The notes under the pieces: model-generated | Told to the model about the DNA's origin: nothing | The model's input: only the letters and a program-made list of their open reading frames with translations | Databases searched by the model: none | Source: Glycine soja | Taxonomy: Eukaryota > Streptophyta > Magnoliopsida > Fabales > Fabaceae | Reading direction: 5' to 3' | Length of the DNA stretch: 64,000 nucleotides | Assembly: GCF_004193775.1 (NCBI RefSeq) | Contig: NC_041010.1 | Span: 44,505,562-44,569,561, forward strand | Shown here: one piece after another, positions 57,735 to 64,000 of the stretch | Layout: each line of letters begins with the position of its first letter | Numbering within the stretch: position 1 is the stretch's first letter | Translations under genes and position numbers: made by a program

Positions 57735-58769
57735 TTAATCTGAATAACTAATCTTGTCAACATGGCTGCTTTTCCTTTTCCGTTTTTTGGTGACTATGTC
57801 GTTAGAGTAGTTGATAGTTTTTTGAAGTTCCTTCTGACCCTTTTCCTCGTCGCTTTGTGAGCTCCACTCTTCTTCATCTTCCTCGTCAATATAGGCTTTA
57901 TTGTAAGACAATATTTTGTCAGGCTGCAAATTAAGTGCATGTGGAGACAAAAGTCATATACAGTCTAAATTAGTGTTTCGGCATTTGTCGCATGAACAGA
58001 GAAAAGTCACAGGTAACATCACAAAAATGAAGAACATAATGGTGATCCCTTTCCTCATAATATACTGATGTAGCATTTGTCAAGTACTCAATTGTTCTCA
58101 GTAACTCCTTATTTGTAGGGTACTGTTAATGTTAATGCAAACGCAAGAGACATGTATGTTAGAAAGGGGGACGAAACAAAGAAAACACAACCGAAAAATA
58201 ATGGTGACGACGACCAGGATGAGATAAAGATTAGAATAAAACATTAGATGATTCAATTTTTGATCAAAATTGATCTTCCTCTCTATATTTTACAAAGCAT
58301 AATTTTGATTATCGCATTTTTTATATAGTTTGCGAATTTCACTTCTCACCATAGTATCTCAAGTTCATAATTAAGAAAAATGAAATTTACTAATTGTGAA
58401 AAAATACCATAATCAAAATCATCCCCTTTAAAGCATAGGTACTAACATCAATTTTGATCGAAAATTGAAAGATTTGAAACACATTTTACTCAAAAGGTTA
58501 ACAAATTCTTACCTCAATTTGTTTCTCTTGAAATCTCCCTGCAGTTGATCCTCGACGCAATTTCCTGTATATGATTGGATTTGGTTGCCTTGTCTTTGTT
58601 GTTAATGATTTGCAAAAAAAAAAATAAAAAATGAAAAGACCAGTTAAAGCCAAAAAAAAAGTCAACTTTGAGGGGGAAGCAAGGTGCATAGCAACTACCA
58701 GCATAACTTACAGGCTTTATTGGAAGCAAGAACTTGTTAGTTAATTTACATTGTTCTCCCTGGCCTGTT
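57735..58769 (-). pseudogene. Orphan three-exon remnant, nuclear-type C-terminus
   Basis: Three minus-strand exons join in phase with good borders: 58769-58712 (TGQGEQCKLTNKFLLPIKP), 58593-58513 (TRQPNPIIYRKLRRGSTAGR, FQEKQIE), 57923-57735 (PDKILSYNKAYIDEEDEEEW ... TKKRKRKSSHVDKISYSD, stop TAA). Donors are GTAAGT and GTAAGA; acceptors are TTTCAG, ACAAAG and TTGCAG. The last exon has an acidic tract followed by a basic KKRKRK cluster, as in nuclear proteins. No start codon or earlier exon is visible to the right, where old transposon DNA begins. It is either a 5'-truncated gene or the end of a gene with distant exons. Family not recognised. Confidence 0.5.
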
Positions 58770-58774
58770 CTGAA

Positions 58775-59800
58775 ACAGAAGAAAGACTCAACGAATCCAT
58801 GATGAGACAAGAGGATCGCCAATTCTATAAGATGCAAGTTTAAAATATTTGGCTTCCTACTTCCCTGATCACCCCCCAAGTGTCTTAAGTACTAGTGTTG
58901 TGATGAAACTACATAGAAACTTTGAACCACATCGCTCATGACTCCTCCTTTTCATGGGTTGGAAGCATCTTCTGCCTACAATTTGTTTCTTTTCAACGAC
59001 AATTAATGCTTTTTTCAAAGAGTGTATTAAGTACATATGGTGCCATCGGCGGCCTTTTTACTAGATAATGATAATTTTAGTTGCAAACTTTTTCTAAAGT
59101 TAGAAGTTTTTTCTTTCAAAACTATTATTTTAATTTAGAATGTTTTTAGGTTTAATTACTATTTTATTCTCTCAATTTGGGGCCCTGACCTTTTCAGTCT
59201 CTTAAACTCAGAATTTTTATTTTTTAGTTTTTGAATTTTGAAAATTCTCTTTTAGTCTCTCTTCTTATGAGTGTGTGTTAACCAAAGAATAAAAAATTGG
59301 TAACTTGTAACAATTTTTGGCTGTTAGAATTTGGTTTTTGATTTTTAGCTGTTAATATTTATAATTTTTAAAAGGCGCTTATGTTATGCATGTTGTTAGT
59401 AATTAATTAGTTGCTTCTCCTACTACAATTCATTGTGCGGTTGTTCTTCACATTCTTCATTATCTTTAGGGCACTCAATTCTGGTTTTCCTCCTTAGAGT
59501 TGTGTATTTTGATTAATTAGGGTGGTAATTTCACTTATTCTAAGTCCACAAGAATGTTTTTCATCTTTCTAAGAGATTCTCTTATTTCTTGAAAGAACAA
59601 GAAACAATCAATTGTGTCTTGATTTTATATAGAAATTGAGTATTGTGTTATGACTTTCATCATAATAGACATTTATACTTTATGATAATATAAGTGTCAT
59701 ACAAATCAATTGTAATTTAATATTTTATTAACATATCAAATATATTGAGATTGAGGGTCATTTCAGATGTCACTTTTTTCATGAAAACATTACTTTAACA
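58775..59800. other. Intergenic DNA, repeat-like from 59150
   Basis: From 59152 the sequence AGGTTTAATTACTATTTTAT, then GTCTCTTAAACTCAGAATTT, resembles ends of dispersed legume repeats. A related sequence lies inverted near 61000-61113. No gene. Confidence 0.4.
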
Positions 59801-59804
59801 TTTA

Positions 59805-60800
59805 TTTCTTCATCCATCCAAATTGTTGATTTGTTCACAAAATCGCATTTCACTTAATGTTTTTGTTTTTTAACTTTCTACTGATGTATCATGAATTTGA
59901 GGAGGAATGTTAGATAATATGTATTTTCTTACTTTTCCTCTCTTTTATGATGATTTAGTTTTATTACTGGTTGTATTTATATTTTCCTCCTTTTACTTTT
60001 GTATGTTTAGATGTTGAATAGAGCGCCAACTTTTATTCTCCATTTTACTCTCTCTTCTTCCTCTTCTCTTCTTTATTTTGGCATTGTTAACCATTACTAC
60101 AATATGTGTTATACCTTAGCCATTTAGAAAACAATGCCTAATAGTGACATTATGTATTCTTGTGGAGAAATTGGAAATCGGGATATCGCAACATAATTTT
60201 TGCATGAAACGAAAAACATCCAATTTTAAGTTACACTGATTATCCTACAACTTGTGTCATACATGGATAAGCCCAGAAGTATAGGATTTACATTTTAGGG
60301 ATAACAACTTCACGATCTTCTTTATTGGCATCTCAAGAGGGGATTCATCACTATGGCATGCGAGATGGGGGGGGTCATCCTTGCCATAGTACATTTTCTT
60401 TGATGTATAGTTTCATTACATTTGTTCAATTTAAAGTTTTTGAAAATAATTTTGTTTGTTATATGTCAACAATTCACAAAAATCATGTTCCTTTGTAATA
60501 ATAAAGTTTTCAAACTTTTTTATTTTAATAATGATTTTCGGGGAAAATATCATATATATATACCATCTCACAATGGATCTCATTATTTTTCTTGACTGTT
60601 GTTGATTACTACACTAGAGTTGTGTTGGTTTATGTGATAAAGGATAAAAGTAAAACTGAAACTTATCAATATCTCGACAACTTCGCAACATGGTAAAAAT
60701 GAACTTCGGTTCCTAGGTACAACATGCTCTCGTAGTGACAAGGATACAGAGTTTACATGTTTTTCTTTTCTTTATAATTTTTTGACTTAGTCTTACGTTT
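59805..60800 (+). pseudogene. Degenerate Ty1/copia fragments
   Basis: About 59815-59912 reads IQIVDLFTKS and FEEEC-like text, the usual end of copia pol (ADIFTK ... LRGGC). It is followed by TGTTAGATAATATG at 59910, a likely LTR start. About 60565-60770 reads GSHYF, VDYYTRVVLVYVIKDKS-like, then FATMVKMNFGS and DKDTEF, the copia integrase core, in shifting frames with stops. The order (pol end before integrase) implies two pieces or a rearranged copy. Confidence 0.5.
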
Positions 60801-61509
60801 TATCATTCAATTATTATTTTTTTTACAAAATTTACCGCATATTATTTTTCAATTTTTAAATATTTTAGCATTATGTTAATAATAAAACAACATTATTTTT
60901 TGTAAAAATTGGTGATCAAGTTGATTTTTTTGTTAGTTCATTACATTAATTTGTTTAACTTGGTATCACATGATAAACGGTAAAAAGACATCATGTGAAC
61001 TAATTTGATTTAACAAAGAGATAATATAAGGGATTAAACTGAAATTTTTTAACTTAAAAGACTAAACTAAAATCTAAAATATAAATAAGGGGCTAAAATT
61101 CTATTTTAACCTTTTTTATCATAAATTTCCTTCCTCTTTTTCATTTTCTCTCAGGTGCACGATATAAAATTTCCTATAAAACCCACATACATTTCATTTT
61201 GTTTCTTTCCTAGCTTTTCACCAATATAAGAAAAGAGACTTGTTTTTCATTGTATTTTCTTTCTCTCATCTCTCTCGCGTTTCAAATGATGAGTTAAAGC
61301 TCTCTTGTAAACAACAACAAAAAAAATGATAATTTAAAGTTATTTTAATTTACATTACATAAAATATAAAGAATTGAGGTAATTATGACATTATTTAAAT
61401 TACACCTAAATATGTTTTTTTATATATATATTCAAATTTTGTTTGATCTTTTGATAAAAAAAAATGTACATCTCCCTAATATTTAAATTTTTTTATTTTA
61501 AATCAAAGT
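60801..61509. other. AT-rich intergenic DNA
   Basis: No gene. 61000-61113 is the possible right end of a larger repeat (see findings). Confidence 0.4.
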
Positions 61510-61511
61510 TC

Positions 61512-61853
61512 AAAATAAATAAATCAGGGGAACATATCCACGACCTACGGCGAGAGAGTGGAGCTGCTCCTTCGTGAACATTTCCAGAAGCTTCTCCACG
61601 GGCTCTTCTTCGAGAGTGAGATCCTCCTCTTCCTCTTCTTCTTCGCTTTCAGCATTTTGCGGTTCTTCCTCTTGTTCATGTTTTGGTTCCTCGACGACCA
61701 TGATGTTAGGGTCTTTTAGGGTTAGGGTTGGTTCTGGGATGGGTTGCTGTTGTTGTTGTTGTTCGAGTTCAACTTTCGGTCGTGTTGTTGTGGCTCGACG
61801 GGTTTGGTGGGTTCGGGGTGGGAGGATCGAAGCTTTCGTTTCTTAGCCATGGG
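61512..61853 (-). pseudogene. UBA2-like RNA-binding protein, N-terminal fragment
   Basis: On the minus strand ATG 61853 gives MAKKRKLRSSHPEPTKPVEP, then NSNNNNNSNPSQNQP, and hits a TAA inside AACCCTAACCCTAA. In another frame ATG 61701 continues MVVEEPKHEQEEEPQN, an acidic run, then LEEEPVEKLLEMFTKEQLHS. The (E)EPVEKLLE.F(T/S)KEQL block and the MxKKRKL start are those of UBP1-associated protein 2 (UBA2) proteins, nuclear RRM proteins of plants. The RRM domains are absent and similarity ends near 61535. It is a truncated, frameshifted copy. Confidence 0.6.
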
Positions 61854-61859
61854 CATGGA

Positions 61860-62399
61860 AGCGAGAGGTAAGGTTAGGAATTGGGAGTGTTTTGGTTTTT
61901 GGTTTGTTATTTTAATTATTGATGTTTGATTGATTTATTTATTTTTTTACTTTAATTAATTGATATTGGCAGTTTTTAATCCGAAAATATAAATTTGATT
62001 TTAAAATAAATAATAATGATTTTTAAATCCACAAATTATCAAATATTAATGAACACATTATCCCTTTAAACTGTTAACAGATCTAAAATAAAAAAATTCA
62101 AATATTGAGAGAAAAATATTTATTCAGGAATCAAATGTATATATAAGAAATAAAAAAATATATTCAAGTTTTTCAATCATGATAAATTGATTAATGATTT
62201 TTATATTTATTAAAATTATGAAAATAAAGATAAAAATATTTTATTAAATTAAATAAGTCTAGTTTTCAAAACTCACTTCATAAATAGATATTTATAAATA
62301 AAAATATCGAGGGAGATAATAAAGTATGAACAATTCCTTTTAACTTGCAATTTAAAAGTATGAAGTGGACTATGCAGTATGTACAACCAAAATCAAACA
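61860..62399. other. Intergenic DNA
   Basis: A/T-rich. The part just left of 62400 should be the 3' UTR of the minus-strand PRA1 gene. Confidence 0.4.
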
Positions 62400-62999
62400 T
62401 TAAACATTCTCTAGACTACCCTTGGCTCCACATGTACATCTATTATGGCCAACAAGAGGAGCCATTTCTTTGGTATCAGAATCATCCTCAATCTCAAAGC
62501 CATGATGACTAACCCAAAAAACTGCATGCACCAAAAGAAAAGGCACAGCACAAGCCAAAGTCACAGCAAGCTGAATCCCTGCCTCAGTCAAAATCAGCTG
62601 CACAAATGTCGCAAACACTAGCAAAGCCAACACAAACTTTTTATCTATGGTTCTATGAAGGAAAACAGATTTGGGGTGTGCCCTTAGAACTAAACAATAA
62701 AGAACTATCACATAGGTCATGATGACCAACAAAATCAATGACGACTTACGATGAGGAATGAGGACTATGAAGAGTATGATCCACACAAAGAGTGTGTAGT
62801 ACAAGCCAAGATTCTCCAAGTTTCTGATGACACGAATTGCTGCAGCTTCTGAAGTCAAGGGCGTGGTGAAGGGCCAGTAGATTTTGAAATCAGTGTATAA
62901 CTTTTCATGAGGCGCTTTTGGTTCATAAGGGTCTAAGGAGGGTGGTGAAGGTGTAGTGGTAGTGGTGGGTGTTCTATGTGTAGTTCCAAAGTTTGCCAT
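62400..62999 (-). CDS. PRA1 family protein, copy 2
   Basis: Minus strand, single exon, 199 residues from ATG 62999 (MANFGTTHRTPTTTTTPSPP). The frame stays open upstream to ATG 63140 (MHNMYPSYYYPSS...), giving 246 residues. The shorter start is preferred because it aligns with copy 1, though the longer one cannot be excluded. Core: KAPHEKLYTDFKIYWPFTTP, LGLYYTLFVWIILFIVLIPH, RKSSLILLVIMTYVIVLYCL, RTIDKKFVLALLVFATFVQL and VTLACAVPFLLVHAVFWVSH, then an acidic tail (FEIEDDSDTKEMAPLVGH) and an extra NRCTCGAKGSLENV end. Four membrane helices; role in Rab-dependent membrane traffic as for copy 1. Intact and clearly paralogous to copy 1, in opposite orientation. Confidence 0.9.
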   Translation of the reverse strand: MANFGTTHRTPTTTTTPSPPSLDPYEPKAPHEKLYTDFKIYWPFTTPLTSEAAAIRVIRNLENLGLYYTLFVWIILFIVLIPHRKSSLILLVIMTYVIVLYCLVLRAHPKSVFLHRTIDKKFVLALLVFATFVQLILTEAGIQLAVTLACAVPFLLVHAVFWVSHHGFEIEDDSDTKEMAPLVGHNRCTCGAKGSLENV

Positions 63000-63144
63000 A
63001 ACACTTGAAGTGGACTTTGGAGGATCAGAGAATGGCTCAATTGAGGTACCTCTTCTATTGAACCACAAATTGGAGAAGTTTGTTGCATATGCCCCACAGA
63101 AACTAGAAGGATAATAGTAAGATGGGTACATGTTGTGCAATTGA

Positions 63145-64000
63145 ATGAAATTCAGAAGTATATAGAATCTTAACTCGTTTTAATTTATTTTCTAGTCCAG
63201 GACACAAGATCCCTATTGTCATTGTCATAAAGACATGCTTGGCGAATATCAAGGAAATTTCGTGAAGAAAAGTAGAATATTAAGGAACCTTCATTGTTGT
63301 TTGTAATGTGGCTCTTCACTTAATTTTTTTGGGCCCATGTGGTGTGAGTGTGTCCATCCAAACTAGCGTGTAATTTAAGAAATATTTGTTCTTTGATTAA
63401 CAATTTTAGAAAATAACGGATGAAAATAAAGTTGAGTGAGAGACAATATATTATATATACTTGGATTTAGTGATTTGTTTGTTTGAAAACTATCCATTTA
63501 AAAAAAAATTATAAGCAAATTGTCAAAAATAATATTTATAAGATAAATTGATACGAACACGTAGTTAATAATTTTAATTTATCTCGTAGCCAATATTAAT
63601 TGAATAACTAATAAGATGTATTTTTTATACCTATTAAATTGATGACTAAATATTAAATGTGAGTGCTTCTTCTAAGGAGAGTTCAAACCATGGTTCATAT
63701 TTAGTGTTTAACGGTAATTGAAGCAAAATCATATTTAGAGTCGTAGTAATTCCTAGCGAATTAAACCACCGGAAGTTCTGATTAAGTCGTAATTGCAGTA
63801 AATGTTGAATAGAACAAGCATGATGTCTGAAATAAATAAATCAATCTGAATTAATTTCCAATGGCAATGCAAATTTCTTATTTCACATCAACATGGGAGA
63901 CCAAAATTAAATCTCACCACTGCTAAATACTCATATAGTATATGATCCCCCTATGAAATGATACAATACAAGAACAAGTTTCTGATGGGGACTCAAAAAT
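63145..64000. other. Upstream region of PRA1 copy 2 and intergenic DNA
   Basis: Likely promoter and leader of the minus-strand PRA1 gene near 63150-63450 (TATATTATATATAC at about 63447-63460 is a candidate A/T box). No other feature recognised to the window end. Confidence 0.4.

Noticed and set aside
61574..61846. 90-codon Ser/Cys-rich plus-strand frame
   Set aside because: Antisense of the acidic and poly-Asn coding stretch of the UBA2-like fragment.

Overview
This is a window of AT-rich plant nuclear DNA, most likely from a legume close to soybean (Glycine). Evidence: introns with GT/AG borders and T-rich acceptors, long (AT)n microsatellites, Ty1/copia, Ty3/Athila-like, LINE, CACTA and MITE debris, a decayed plastid 16S rRNA insertion, and plant-only families (WRKY, PPR, PRA1, mTERF). 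The species call is inference.

Layout. 1-266: last exon of a subtilase gene. 0.8-15.2 kb: a transposon graveyard. It holds a LINE scrap, a dead copia element with both LTRs (1117-4997), a second LINE scrap on the minus strand (RNase H plus zf-RVT), a TTA-flanked MITE, a broken F-box gene, an Athila-like LTR abutting a dead COI1 fragment, a CACTA end, a 19-base poly-G run and many (AT)n tracts. 15.2-20.3 kb: intergenic DNA with a 215-bp tandem duplication. 20.4-25.4 kb: an intact nine-exon ELMO-domain gene (+). About 27.02-27.84 kb: plastid 16S DNA, heavily C-to-T/G-to-A decayed. 29.98-35.4 kb: an intact four-exon WRKY12-like gene (-) with a 3.9-kb intron inside its WRKY domain. 35.4-42.4 kb: AT-rich intergenic DNA with repeats and a foldback. 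42.47-42.85 kb: an mTERF 3' fragment (+). 44.0-46.2 kb: a bS21-family organellar ribosomal protein gene (-) with a 10-nt last coding exon. 47.07-49.12 kb: an intronless PPR gene (-), probable orthologue of Arabidopsis At1g71460. 49.5-53.8 kb: a copia scrap and a small non-coding LTR element with a four-copy tandem array. 54.05-54.64 kb (+) and 62.40-63.00 kb (-): two paralogous PRA1 genes in opposite orientation. Between them lie a membrane-protein exon split by a MITE, a three-exon orphan remnant, copia scraps and a UBA2-like N-terminal fragment.

Genes judged intact: ELMO-domain, WRKY12-like, bS21-like, PPR and the two PRA1 genes. They look like unrelated housekeeping or regulatory genes, with no shared pathway or cluster. 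I found no tRNA, CRISPR array or bacterial-type operon. The points most worth following are the plastid rRNA fossil, the COI1 fragment between a CACTA end and an LTR, the MITE with exact TSD inside a coding exon, and the small tandem-repeat LTR element next to a PRA1 promoter.
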